Shown: positions 29,338 through 38,048, counted from the stretch's first letter. The stretch is DNA of 41,952 nucleotides from Thermoleophilaceae bacterium (GCA_014534235.1 JACVRW010000014.1:1-41952); one strand, 5' to 3'. Notes: generated by a model from the letters alone, not told the origin. Numbers and translations: made by a program.

Positions 29338-31140
29338 TCAGGTCGCCGGCCGCTCCGCCGGAGCGGGGCGGGGAGCGCCGTCCGCTCCGTCGCCCTTGTC
29401 GGCCGGGGCAGCCGCCGCGGCGCCGGCCGCCTCCCGTTGCGCCTGCATCCTCGCCATGAACTCGGCCCGCGCCTGCGCGGGCGTGCGCCGCAGAGCCCCC
29501 AAGAGCGGCAGCACCGACAGGATCAGCACCGCGCCCTGACGGAAGGACCACGCGAACCCCTCACGTGCCGAGCCCGCGGTCTGGCGGATGATCTCCTCGT
29601 CGAAGCCGGGCTTCGGCTCGAAGCGCTCGTCGGTGCCGCCGGTGTAGTCGTGCAGCGTCGACTGGGTCACCATCCCGGCCATTGGGGCGGGGATCTCCCA
29701 GTCGTCGACGATGTCCTCGATCTCGTCCTCGGCGAACCAGTCCATGTGCGCGTGCAGCACCCCGCCGAAGGTGGCGACGAGGATCGCCACGCCGATGGCG
29801 GCTCCTAGCTGGCGGGCGGTGTTGAGGATTCCCGACGCCAGGCCCACCTCGGGCCCGGCGACCGCGCCCATCGCGCCCACGTTGAGCGATGGGAAGCCGA
29901 TCCCCATGCCCACTCCGATCATCAGGAGGCCGGGGAGGATGCGGACGTACGCCCAGGCGTCGTCCGAGGTCGCCGGCAGGAACGAAACCCAGAGCATGCC
30001 GACGGCCATGACGATCAGCGCCGGCTTCGCGATCTCCCCCGGCGCCTTCCTGTCCGCGGCTCGGCCCACGAACGGCCACACGACGAGGCCCATCAGCGGC
30101 ACGGGCGCGAGCGCGAACGCCGCCTCGAGCTGCGAGTAGCCCCACAGGTTCACGAAAACGAGCGACAGGAGCAGCAGCGTGCCGAGCGCGCCCGCAGCGA
30201 AGAGGAGCATTCCCAGGTTGGCGCTGCGGAACTGGTTGTTGGCGATCAGCGCGGGGGTGATCATCGGGTTCGGGGCCCGCCGCTCCCACCAGACGAACGC
30301 CGCCCCCAGCAGGATCGCCGCCTGCATCAAGCTGAGCCAGAGGGGCAGGTCGCCGCCGAAGGGGTTCGCCTCCACCAGCGCAACCGTAAGGCAGAACACC
30401 GCCGCGCCGAGGAGCAGCATGCCTCGCACGTCGACCTCCCGCCCCGCGCTCAGGTCCCAGGTCTCGGGCCACCAGCGCAGGCAGAGCAGGACGCCGAGGA
30501 TTCCAAACGGGACGTTGATCAGGAAGATCCAGTGCCAGCTCGCGATCTCCACCAGCGTCCCGCCGATCACGGGGCCGAGCGCGGACGAGACGAGCGCCAC
30601 GACCGCGATCAGCGCCAGCCCGCGGCCGCGCTGCTCCGGCGGGAACACCAGCACGGTGATGGCGAAGCCGAGCGGGGCGAGGATGCCGGCGCCCGCCCCC
30701 TGGATCACGCGGAATGCGATCAGCCACTCGACCGACCACGCCGCGGCGCACAGGCCCGAGCCGATCGTGAAGACTACGAGGCCGAGGACGAAGAAGCGCT
30801 TACGGCCGAACTGGTCCGCCAGCCGCCCCATCGACACGAGCAGGACGGCGAAGACGATGTTGTAGGCGTTGATGACCCACGTGACGGTGGCGATGTCCGT
30901 GGACATCTCGTCCTGCAGCTCGGGGATCGAGATGTTCACGATCGAGATGTCGAGCAGGGCCATCGCCCAGCCGATCATCATCACGCCGAAGATGCGCCAC
31001 TTGTTCGCGTACAGGAACTCCGCGGGTGGGTTGACGCGCTCGCCGTCGGAGGATGGGCCGGGGCGATCCGGCGCCCGAGTAGGGACCTCGCCGGGCGGCC
31101 TGGCGCGCTCGGGCCCGGGCTGCCCCGTCGCCTCGCTCAG
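29338..31140 (-). CDS. DHA2-family MFS drug/metabolite exporter, probable CTG start
   Basis: A 14-helix major facilitator exporter of the DHA2 (EmrB/QacA) type. Visible: helix 1 (GVMMIGWAMALLDISIVNIS), motif A MGRLADQFGRKR, a motif C-like RVIQGAGAGILAPLG and GPVIGGTLVEIASWHWIF. A large extracytoplasmic loop precedes the last helix, and the C-terminus is cytoplasmic. The first ATG/GTG/TTG in frame is the GTG at 30984, but this would start inside helix 1. The frame is open 52 codons further to a CTG at 31140. That CTG overlaps the upstream sulfatase-like stop (CTGA) and has GGGAGG five bases before it, giving a 600-residue protein with a hydrophilic N-terminus. I prefer the CTG start. Third gene of an operon with two sulfatase-fold genes; substrate unknown. 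Confidence 0.9.
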   Translation of the reverse strand: MSEATGQPGPERARPPGEVPTRAPDRPGPSSDGERVNPPAEFLYANKWRIFGVMMIGWAMALLDISIVNISIPELQDEMSTDIATVTWVINAYNIVFAVLLVSMGRLADQFGRKRFFVLGLVVFTIGSGLCAAAWSVEWLIAFRVIQGAGAGILAPLGFAITVLVFPPEQRGRGLALIAVVALVSSALGPVIGGTLVEIASWHWIFLINVPFGILGVLLCLRWWPETWDLSAGREVDVRGMLLLGAAVFCLTVALVEANPFGGDLPLWLSLMQAAILLGAAFVWWERRAPNPMITPALIANNQFRSANLGMLLFAAGALGTLLLLSLVFVNLWGYSQLEAAFALAPVPLMGLVVWPFVGRAADRKAPGEIAKPALIVMAVGMLWVSFLPATSDDAWAYVRILPGLLMIGVGMGIGFPSLNVGAMGAVAGPEVGLASGILNTARQLGAAIGVAILVATFGGVLHAHMDWFAEDEIEDIVDDWEIPAPMAGMVTQSTLHDYTGGTDERFEPKPGFDEEIIRQTAGSAREGFAWSFRQGAVLILSVLPLLGALRRTPAQARAEFMARMQAQREAAGAAAAAPADKGDGADGAPRPAPAERPAT

Positions 31141-32669
31141 GGGTTCCTCCCGTCGAAGCGCAGGTCCTCGGGCTCGCTGTCGTCGTCCGGCTCGTCGTTG
31201 TCGACGGCGTCGAAGTCGTTCGGGATTCCGTCGTCGTCCATGTCGTCGTCGCCCCGCTGCGGGGGCGGGCGGAGCGCGCCCTCCCTGCCGAACTCGGGCA
31301 GCGTCCCCCCGGCCGCGTTCAGGGCCGTCAACGACAGCTCGGTGAGGATTCCCGGCTCGTCGTTCGCCACGTTGTCGTAGCGCTTGTCGTCGTTGTCGTC
31401 GTCCGTCTCCTCGTCGTCGTCATAGAGGCGCCGCTCGATCTCCTCGCGGTCGGCCACCATCAGCCAGCGGCTGTCGCGGACGATGATGCAGGACCCGACG
31501 GCGGTGATGGACTTCGGCCGATCGGGAAGGTCGTCCTCGTCGACGCCGTCGAACAGCGCGGTGAGGTCCTCGCCCTCCATCTTGCCCGGGATGGTGAGGC
31601 CGAGGAACGACAGCAGCGTTGGAGCGACGTCGTGGGTCGAGGCGTACCAGTCGACGTCGTCGCCGGCCATCTCGCCCCCCGGGTGGCGGATCAGGTACGG
31701 CACCTCGTAGGACTCGCGGTGCGATGTGGGGGTGGCCCTGCCGAGGTAGTCGTGCTCGCCGAGGGAGACGCCGTGGTCGCCGAGGACGTAGACGACCGTC
31801 CTGTCGAGCAGGTCGAGGTGCGCCATCCGGTCCATCAGACGGCCGACCCAGCGGTCCACCGCTTCCACGTGCGCGACGTAGCGCTCGCGTACGCGGTCGA
31901 CGTCGCCGCCGCCGAAGGCCAGCTCGACCAACCGGCCGTTCAACGGCCCGACGCCCTCCAGCTCGACCTCTCCCGGCCGCACATAGACGGGGGGCGCCTC
32001 GAATGCGTCCGCGGGGTCGAACGAGTCGATCGCGAGGAAGAACGGCTCGTTCGCTTGGAGGCGTTCGAGCTCTCGAATGCCCGCCCGGAACGTGCGAGCG
32101 GTCGCGCGCGTCGCCCTGGCCAGGGAGGGGAGGAGCTCGCTGTCGACGCCGGGCACCGTGCGGTCCACCGCCGCGACGTCCGTGGTGCGGCGGACGTCCG
32201 GGAAGCGGCGTGCCTCGAGGATCGGGTTGTCGCTCACGTACGCCGTCGTCACGCCGCTCGCCCGCATCGCCTCCGTCATGACCGGTTGGTGGTCGTAGAT
32301 TCGGTTGAACCCCGGCACCGCCGGCATCCCCTCGGTCTTCCGCCAGTCGCGGAAGGGAAACGCCCGCATGCCCGTGATGAGCGCGCGACGCGCCGGCAGA
32401 GCCGGCATCGACTCGGGGATGGCGCGGTCGAAGCGAAGCGAGTCGCCGGTGAGATCGTCGAGGTTCGGGGTTTCGGCGGGCGAGTCGCCGTCGAACGCGT
32501 TCACGTGCGTGGCCCGTACCAGCGGCAGCACGACGAGCACGGCGTTCCTGGCGCGGTCGTCGCCCGGCTGCGCCCGCGCGCGGCTCGGCGCCCCCGCCGC
32601 GCCGAGAAACGCCGTGCCCGCGGCGGTGGCACCGCCGCGGCGCAGGAGGCTGCGGCGGGTGACCCTCAC
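31137..32669 (-). CDS. Sulfatase-fold protein B, probable pseudoenzyme with Asp-rich tail
   Basis: A 510-residue exported member of the alkaline phosphatase/sulfatase superfamily. A Tat signal (RRSLLRRGGATAAGTAFLG, cleavage likely near residue 33) is followed by the sulfatase domain. The catalytic slot corresponding to C-X-P-S-R reads Ala90-L-P-A-R, and the first metal Asp position is Pro49 (VVLPLVRATHV). The second metal motif GDHGVSLGEHDYLG and VPYLIRHPGGE are intact. Nucleophile and one metal ligand are therefore missing. The C-terminus (about 430-510) is Asp-rich; DMDDDGIPNDFDAVDND resembles calcium-binding thrombospondin type 3 repeats. Start GTG overlaps the upstream stop (GTGA); 3' end overlaps the exporter (CTGA). 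Confidence 0.9.
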   Translation of the reverse strand: MRVTRRSLLRRGGATAAGTAFLGAAGAPSRARAQPGDDRARNAVLVVLPLVRATHVNAFDGDSPAETPNLDDLTGDSLRFDRAIPESMPALPARRALITGMRAFPFRDWRKTEGMPAVPGFNRIYDHQPVMTEAMRASGVTTAYVSDNPILEARRFPDVRRTTDVAAVDRTVPGVDSELLPSLARATRATARTFRAGIRELERLQANEPFFLAIDSFDPADAFEAPPVYVRPGEVELEGVGPLNGRLVELAFGGGDVDRVRERYVAHVEAVDRWVGRLMDRMAHLDLLDRTVVYVLGDHGVSLGEHDYLGRATPTSHRESYEVPYLIRHPGGEMAGDDVDWYASTHDVAPTLLSFLGLTIPGKMEGEDLTALFDGVDEDDLPDRPKSITAVGSCIIVRDSRWLMVADREEIERRLYDDDEETDDDNDDKRYDNVANDEPGILTELSLTALNAAGGTLPEFGREGALRPPPQRGDDDMDDDGIPNDFDAVDNDEPDDDSEPEDLRFDGRNP

Positions 32670-34210
32670 CCGCCGATGACCGCCTTGGGGCCGGACGGAG
32701 CGAACTGCGGCAACGTGCCGCCCGCCTCGTCCTCCAGCACCCGCCACAGGCGCTCGACGATCTCGGGGTGCTCCGCGGCGACGTCGCGCTGCTCGCGGGG
32801 GTCGGAGCGCTTGTCGTACAGCCGCTTGCGCCTGCCCTCGCTGTCCGAGATGAAGAACCAGTCTCGGTCGCCGCAGAGGACGTAGTTGTCGTAGCACGAG
32901 GTGAAGTACGGGCGCGGCGGCGGCGCGGCGCCGTCGAAGATGACCGACAGGTCCTCGCCGCTCATGATCCCCGGCGCGCGCACCCCCATGAACGACAGGA
33001 TCGTGCGGGTCATGTCGTGGGTCGAGGCGAAGAAGTCGCTCGTCTCGCCGGCCAGCCGGCCCTCCGGGTGCCGGATCAAGCAGGGCACATGGTAGACGTG
33101 CCACTGGGCGCGGGCGCCGTGCTTGCCGAGGACGCCGTCCTCGCCGAGCGTGAGGCCGTGGTCGGACATGTAGAGGACGACGGTCTCTTCGAGCAGGTCC
33201 TCGTCGGCGAGCCGGTTCATCAGCCGGCCGATCCACCTGTCAACGAACGTGACCTCCGCGGCATACAGCTCCCGCACCCGCTCGATCGTCTCGTCGTCCA
33301 CGTCCACGTCGATCACCCAGCTGTACGGCGTCTCGAACGGCTGGATGGGCGTGACCCCCTCGCGTTCGATCCCCTTCGGGCTTCCGGCGGCGAGCTGGTA
33401 GACACGCGGCGCGTCGAGCGGCTCGTGCGGGTCAAAGGCGTCGACCCCGAGAAAGAACGGTCGCCGCTCCTTCAGGTCGTCGAGGAGGTTGATGCCGCTC
33501 CGGACGACGCGCGCGGTCGGGTAGTCGTTCTCGCCGTCGCGGTAGATCGAGTTCCACCCAGCCATCGCGCGCAGCCGGCCCACCTCCACGCTGTTGGACA
33601 GCTCCGGGAGGAGGTAGCGCTCGATCGTGCTGCGCGTGGCCGGGCGCTTGAACGGCTTGTTGAGGAAGCGGTAGGCGCCCTGGGAGTAGCTCGGCCGGGC
33701 CCAGTCGAGCGTGCGGCGGAAGTTGGCGAAGCGGGGGCCCACGAGGAACGGGTTGTCTGTGCAGTACGCCGTCTCGACGCCCGCCTCGCCGAGCACCTCG
33801 GTCACGATGGGATGGAAGTCCGGGATCGGTGTCCAGCCGGGCCCGACGGGTAGGCCCTTCGTCGGCACATAGTTCCGGTAGGGAAAGGAGCGGACCCCGG
33901 TCAGCAGGGCGCGCCGGGCCGGGCCGGTGGGCATGGCCTCGGGCACCGCGAGGCTGAACCTGAGCGAGTCCTTCGCCAGCGCGTCGAGGTTCGGCGTCTT
34001 GTTGCGGGGGCTCGGGTTGTAGGCGCCGATGTAGTCGGCGCGGGTGGAGTCCGTGAACATGAGAACGACGTTCGGCGCGTCCGAGTCGTGCTCCGTGGAC
34101 GGCTCGAAGGGGTCGTCGCCGCACGCGGAAAGCCCGAGCGCGGCCGCACCCGCGCCGCCGACCTTGAGCACTCCTCTGCGCGTGAGACCGCGCCGCGAGC
34201 CAGTTCTCAC
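32666..34210 (-). CDS. Sulfatase-fold protein A, Tat-exported lipoprotein
   Basis: A 514-residue paralogue of protein B. The N-terminus has a twin-arginine motif (TRRGVLKVGG, Arg11-Arg12) and a lipobox LSAC with Cys30, so it is probably a Tat-exported lipoprotein. The metal Asp54 is in LMFTDSTRADYIG; the nucleophile slot reads Thr95-G-P-A-R where true sulfatases have Cys or Ser; the second metal site is YMSDHGLTLGEDGVLGKHG. With Thr it cannot be converted to formylglycine and may act as a phospho- or phosphoglycerol transferase or hydrolase, since Thr is the nucleophile in related enzymes (EptA, LtaS). First gene of the operon A-B-exporter; GTG at 34210 with TAGCCT 7 bases upstream. Substrate unknown. 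Confidence 0.92.
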   Translation of the reverse strand: MRTGSRRGLTRRGVLKVGGAGAAALGLSACGDDPFEPSTEHDSDAPNVVLMFTDSTRADYIGAYNPSPRNKTPNLDALAKDSLRFSLAVPEAMPTGPARRALLTGVRSFPYRNYVPTKGLPVGPGWTPIPDFHPIVTEVLGEAGVETAYCTDNPFLVGPRFANFRRTLDWARPSYSQGAYRFLNKPFKRPATRSTIERYLLPELSNSVEVGRLRAMAGWNSIYRDGENDYPTARVVRSGINLLDDLKERRPFFLGVDAFDPHEPLDAPRVYQLAAGSPKGIEREGVTPIQPFETPYSWVIDVDVDDETIERVRELYAAEVTFVDRWIGRLMNRLADEDLLEETVVLYMSDHGLTLGEDGVLGKHGARAQWHVYHVPCLIRHPEGRLAGETSDFFASTHDMTRTILSFMGVRAPGIMSGEDLSVIFDGAAPPPRPYFTSCYDNYVLCGDRDWFFISDSEGRRKRLYDKRSDPREQRDVAAEHPEIVERLWRVLEDEAGGTLPQFAPSGPKAVIGG

Positions 34211-34217
34211 GCGCGGC

Positions 34218-34223
34218 AGGCTA
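34218..34223 (-). promoter_or_regulatory. -10 box TAGCCT of the sulfatase-like operon
   Basis: Minus-strand TAGCCT lies 7 bases before the GTG at 34210, within the 22-bp gap after the DUF427 gene stop; no ribosome site. Confidence 0.55.
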
Positions 34224-34232
34224 GCTGAGCCC

Positions 34233-34931
34233 CTACCTGGACCATGGGGTCCGGGGACGCTCCTGCGGCTCGCCGTCGATCTCCAGGTCCACGCGCTCGT
34301 CGTAGAAGGCGACCAGGTCCTTAACGGGAGCAGCGTCGAGGAGCGGGTCCTCGTAGCTCCACGCGACGGCCTCCTCGCCGGCCGCGGTGAAGTGCGTGGC
34401 GTGGCCCTTGTACGCGCAGGCGGTTCGGTGATCGCTCGGCTCGAGCTCGGCCCGGATGTCCTCGCGCGGGATGTACCAGCGCGGCGGCAGGCCGGTCTCG
34501 AACAGGACCGTGGCGCGGGTGGTCTCGGCGACCGTCCGCCCGCCGATCGAGACCCGCACGGCGCGTGAGGTACGCCGGGTATCGATCCGGTGGTAGGGGT
34601 CGCGGGCGTGGCCGAATAGCTGCTCGTCCTCCTCTAGCCACTCGTCCATCGCGTGGAAGTCGAGCTCGAGCAGCCGGCCGTGCTCGCGCACGGCGTCCTC
34701 GGGGATGAGCTCGCGGCGGACGTCCTCCGGCGGGAACAGGTAGACGGGAAGCTTGCCGGAGCGGTGCAGCATCTTCATGCGCCGGCTGTCGGCCACCGTC
34801 TCGCCGCCGAGCCGGACGCGGATCCAGCGCGGGGAGTCCTCGACGTAGCTCACGTCCGCCCGCGGGGCGTCGAAGTTGAACTCGCCGGCGGGTCGCTCTC
34901 CGAACGGGCCGGTGCCTAGCGTCAGCGCCAT
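34233..34931 (-). CDS. Tandem DUF427 protein
   Basis: A 232-residue cytoplasmic protein with two DUF427 (beta-tent) domains. Copy 1 covers about 25-105 (RWIRVRLGGETVADSRRMKM ... VYLFPPEDVRREL). Copy 2 covers about 120-215 (RAVRVSIGGRTVAETTRATV ... RWYIPREDIRAELEPSDHRT, CAYKGHATHF, AVAWSYEDPL). The second copy carries the family's more conserved CAYKG and WSYEDP blocks. Molecular function of DUF427 is not established. The ATG at 34931 follows TACCCT by 6 bases; the gene is separated from nuoN by 43 bp and seems independent of the nuo operon. Confidence 0.9.
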   Translation of the reverse strand: MALTLGTGPFGERPAGEFNFDAPRADVSYVEDSPRWIRVRLGGETVADSRRMKMLHRSGKLPVYLFPPEDVRRELIPEDAVREHGRLLELDFHAMDEWLEEDEQLFGHARDPYHRIDTRRTSRAVRVSIGGRTVAETTRATVLFETGLPPRWYIPREDIRAELEPSDHRTACAYKGHATHFTAAGEEAVAWSYEDPLLDAAPVKDLVAFYDERVDLEIDGEPQERPRTPWSR

Positions 34932-34937
34932 TCGCGC

Positions 34938-34943
34938 AGGGTA
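34938..34943 (-). promoter_or_regulatory. -10 box TACCCT of the DUF427 gene
   Basis: Minus-strand TACCCT lies 6 bases before the ATG at 34931, in the 43-bp gap after nuoN. Confidence 0.5.
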
Positions 34944-34974
34944 CCGGCGGGCCCGCGCCGCCTGCCCCGCGGCG

Positions 34975-36513
34975 TCACCGCAGGTTCGACAGCGCCGTCC
35001 CCACGTCGCGGGCGGCGTCGAAAAGCGGGTCCGGCGCCAGGCCGAATGCGATCGTCGCGGCGGCGAACACGATCGCCACCGCGGCCACCTCGGGCTGGGC
35101 GCGGGCGTCGGCCTCGGGCGACCAGCCGGCCACGGGCTTCACGCGCCGGCGCGGCAGGCCGGGCAGCTCAACCTCGTAGCGGCCCATCCACATCACGGCC
35201 ACCACGCGCAGGTAGTAGACGAGCGACACGACCGAGCCGACCACGATGACGATCCCAAGCCAGGTGTAGTCGCCGGCGACCGAGGCGTCGATCAAATAGA
35301 ACTTGCCGATGAAGCCGGCGGTGGCCGGGAAGCCGGCCAGGGAGAGCATCGCGATCGTCATCGGCCAGGCGAGCCAGGGCTGGGTGCGGCCGAGCAGCTC
35401 GAGCGAGGCGAGGTCGTCGCCGTGCTCGGAGACCCGCTCGCGGGCCACCACCACGGCGAAGGCGGCCGCGTTCATCAGTAGGTACACCGCCAGGTAGAAC
35501 GCGGTTGCGCGCAGCCCGAGCTCGCTGGCCACCACGACGCCGGCGAGCAGGTACCCGGCCTGGGCGACCCCCGACCAGGCCAAGAGCCGCTTGAGCGAGC
35601 GCTGGGCGATCGCGCCGACGTTGCCGATCACGATCGTCGCGGTCGCGAGCGCGGCGAGCGCCGGCGCCCACTGGAGCTGAGAGAGGCCGAGGGTGGAGTC
35701 GAACAGCCGCAGGAAGACCGCGAACGCCGCGGCCTTCGTCGCCACCGCCATGAAGGCCGTGATCGGGGTCGGCGCTCCCTGGTACACGTCGGGCGTCCAC
35801 TGGTGGAAGGGCGCCACCGAGGCCTTGAACGCGAGGCCCGTCGCGGCGAGCGCGATACCGGTGAGGAGGAGCGGATCGGAGAGCCCCACCCGCTCGCCGA
35901 TCGCGGTCTCGATGCCCGAGAACTGGGTCGAGCCGGCCGCGCCGTAGATCAGCGCCAGTCCGTACAGGAGCGTCGCCGAGCCCACAGACCCGATGATCAG
36001 GTACTTGAGACCCGACTCGAGCGACGTGCGCCGCCGAAGCTCGGTGGCGCACAGCACGTACAGCGGGATCGAGAGGAGCTCGAGCCCGACGAACAGTGTG
36101 ATCAGGTTCTCCGCGCCCGCGAGGACCACCATGCCGGTGATCGTCCCGAGCAGCAGCGAGTAGTACTCGCCGTGGCCGGCCTCGCGCGGTGCGTCGGAGC
36201 GCAGCGAGAGCACGATCGTGACGAGCCCCGAGACGAAGAACAGGATCGAGACGCCGAGTGTGAGCGTGTCCATCGCAAGCGCCCGCACGATGATCGGCTC
36301 GCGATCGCCCGGCTCCCAGATCCAGATCGTCAGGCCGATCGCGGCGAGCAGCGTCACAGCCGTCAGCGCGGGCACCAGGGTCCGACGCGCGAACGGCGAT
36401 CGCAGGAGCCCGACCATCAGCACGACGATCGACCCCCCCACCGTAGCCATGATCGGCGACAGCTCCCGGTAGTCGATCTCGGGGGCGGGGACGTCTGCGA
36501 GAGGAAGGATCAC
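34975..36513 (-). CDS. nuoN: NADH-quinone oxidoreductase subunit N
   Basis: A 512-residue antiporter-like membrane subunit of complex I, one of three proton-pumping subunits, with about 14 transmembrane helices. Key blocks: FVGLELLSIPLYVL (conserved Glu), KASVAPFHQWTPDVYQGAPT (conserved Lys and broken-helix region) and ATKAAAFAVFLRLF. Start is the GTG at 36513 (MILPLADVPAPEI), overlapping the nuoM stop (GTGA). Last gene of the nuo operon in the usual order. Confidence 0.95.
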   Translation of the reverse strand: MILPLADVPAPEIDYRELSPIMATVGGSIVVLMVGLLRSPFARRTLVPALTAVTLLAAIGLTIWIWEPGDREPIIVRALAMDTLTLGVSILFFVSGLVTIVLSLRSDAPREAGHGEYYSLLLGTITGMVVLAGAENLITLFVGLELLSIPLYVLCATELRRRTSLESGLKYLIIGSVGSATLLYGLALIYGAAGSTQFSGIETAIGERVGLSDPLLLTGIALAATGLAFKASVAPFHQWTPDVYQGAPTPITAFMAVATKAAAFAVFLRLFDSTLGLSQLQWAPALAALATATIVIGNVGAIAQRSLKRLLAWSGVAQAGYLLAGVVVASELGLRATAFYLAVYLLMNAAAFAVVVARERVSEHGDDLASLELLGRTQPWLAWPMTIAMLSLAGFPATAGFIGKFYLIDASVAGDYTWLGIVIVVGSVVSLVYYLRVVAVMWMGRYEVELPGLPRRRVKPVAGWSPEADARAQPEVAAVAIVFAAATIAFGLAPDPLFDAARDVGTALSNLR

Positions 36514-38048
36514 GGCTCGTCCCCCGGAGGCGGCAGGCTCGTGCGCTGCCCGCCGGGCGCGCGTGCCTCTTGCTCGCCGCCGAAGGCGCGGGCCTGCTCG
36601 ATCTTCTGAACCGTCGCGGCCTCCGTCCGCTCGACGACGAAGTGCGGATACACCCCGAGCGCCACGATCACCGCCACGAGCGGCGCGATCGCGGCGAGAT
36701 CGAGCCCCCCAACGTCGCGCGACTCGACCGGGGGCCCCTCGCGGTTGTGCATCGTCCGCTGGAAGACGCGAATCATGTACACCCCCGCGAGAACCACGCC
36801 GACGCTCGCCACGAGCCCGTAGACGAGCTTGTCCTCGAAGGCCCCGAACAGGACCAGCAGCTCGCCGACGAAGTTCGCGGAGCCGGGCATCGCCAGCGTC
36901 GCGAACGTGACGAGCAGGAACAGCGCCGCGAGCACCGGTGCACGGAACGCCATGCCGCCGAGCCGGGCCACCGACTCGCTGCCGTTCGCGCGCAGCGCGA
37001 TGACCCCGATTATCAGGAACAGCGGCACGACCACGAGCCCGTGGTTCAGCATCTGGAACACCGCGCCCTGCGCGCCCTTGTCGTCGAGGGCGAAGATGCC
37101 CAGGACGATGAAGCCGAGCTGCGCGATCGAGGAGTAGGCCACGACCAGGCGCACGTTGTCCTGGGAGAACGCGAGCACCGAGCCATAGAGGATCGAGAAG
37201 ACGGCGACGATGATGAACAGCTCCTGCCAGTGCTGGGAGCCCTCTGGCATCACGGGCAGGACGATCCGCAGGAAGCCGTACACGCCGACCTTGGAGAGCA
37301 CGCCCGACAGGAGCGCCAGGACCACGATCGGTGTGGAGCGGTAGGTGTCGGGCACCCAGCCGTGCAGCGGGAAGAGCGGCGCCTTGACGAAGAAGGCGAG
37401 CGCGAACAGCAGGACTATCCACTGCTGCGTGCCTTCCGACACCGACCGCTGCTCGAGCTCCGCCAGCGAGAACGAAATCTGGCCGCCGTCGGGGGTGGAG
37501 AGCACGCCCAGCGCCACCGCCCCGGCCAGCATGAGCAGCGAGCCGGCGAGCGTGTAGATCACGAACTTCGTAGTCGCCCGCACCCGATCGCCCTGCCCCC
37601 AGCCGCCGATCAGGAAGTAGAACGGCACGAGCATCAGGTCGAAGAAGACGATGAAGAGGGCGAGGTCCTGCGCCATGAACGCGCCCAGGACGGCGGTCTC
37701 CGCGAGCGCCACGTTGAAGAAGAAGAGGCGCGGGCGCTCGTGTTCGCGGAAGCAGGCGACGAGCGTGCACGGCACCCACGCCACGGCCGTGAGCACGATC
37801 ATGAACAGGTTGAGCCCGTCGACCCCCAGCTCGTAGCGGATGCCGAGCTCGGAGATCCACTCGTCGTCGGTGACGTACTGGAGGCCGGCGCTGCCTGCAT
37901 CGAAGTCCACGAGGATCACGAGCGCGTACGCCAGGACCAGGACCGTGCCCGCCAGCACCACCCAGCGCACGAGGCGAGCCCCCAGCGCGGCGCCGACGAG
38001 GCCCGCGGCGAGCGGCAGGAAGAGCACTATCGACAGGTGGATCGTCAC
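36510..38048 (-). CDS. nuoM: NADH-quinone oxidoreductase subunit M
   Basis: A 512-residue antiporter-like proton-pumping subunit with about 14 helices. Essential Glu in VALAETAVLGAF and Lys in FVKAPLFPLHGWVPDTY are present; HGLVVVPLFLIIGV and LAMPGSANFVGEL also match the family. The C-terminus has a charged extension (EQARAFGGEQEARAPGGQRT). GTG at 38048 overlaps the nuoL stop (GTGA); stop overlaps nuoN. Confidence 0.96.
   Translation of the reverse strand: MTIHLSIVLFLPLAAGLVGAALGARLVRWVVLAGTVLVLAYALVILVDFDAGSAGLQYVTDDEWISELGIRYELGVDGLNLFMIVLTAVAWVPCTLVACFREHERPRLFFFNVALAETAVLGAFMAQDLALFIVFFDLMLVPFYFLIGGWGQGDRVRATTKFVIYTLAGSLLMLAGAVALGVLSTPDGGQISFSLAELEQRSVSEGTQQWIVLLFALAFFVKAPLFPLHGWVPDTYRSTPIVVLALLSGVLSKVGVYGFLRIVLPVMPEGSQHWQELFIIVAVFSILYGSVLAFSQDNVRLVVAYSSIAQLGFIVLGIFALDDKGAQGAVFQMLNHGLVVVPLFLIIGVIALRANGSESVARLGGMAFRAPVLAALFLLVTFATLAMPGSANFVGELLVLFGAFEDKLVYGLVASVGVVLAGVYMIRVFQRTMHNREGPPVESRDVGGLDLAAIAPLVAVIVALGVYPHFVVERTEAATVQKIEQARAFGGEQEARAPGGQRTSLPPPGDEP

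Noticed and set aside
34975-37860. A 961-codon minus-strand ORF covering nuoN and part of nuoM
   Set aside because: Only the last 512 codons are NuoN; the rest is a wrong frame over nuoM kept open by high GC. The GTG at 36513 in a GTGA overlap is the real start.
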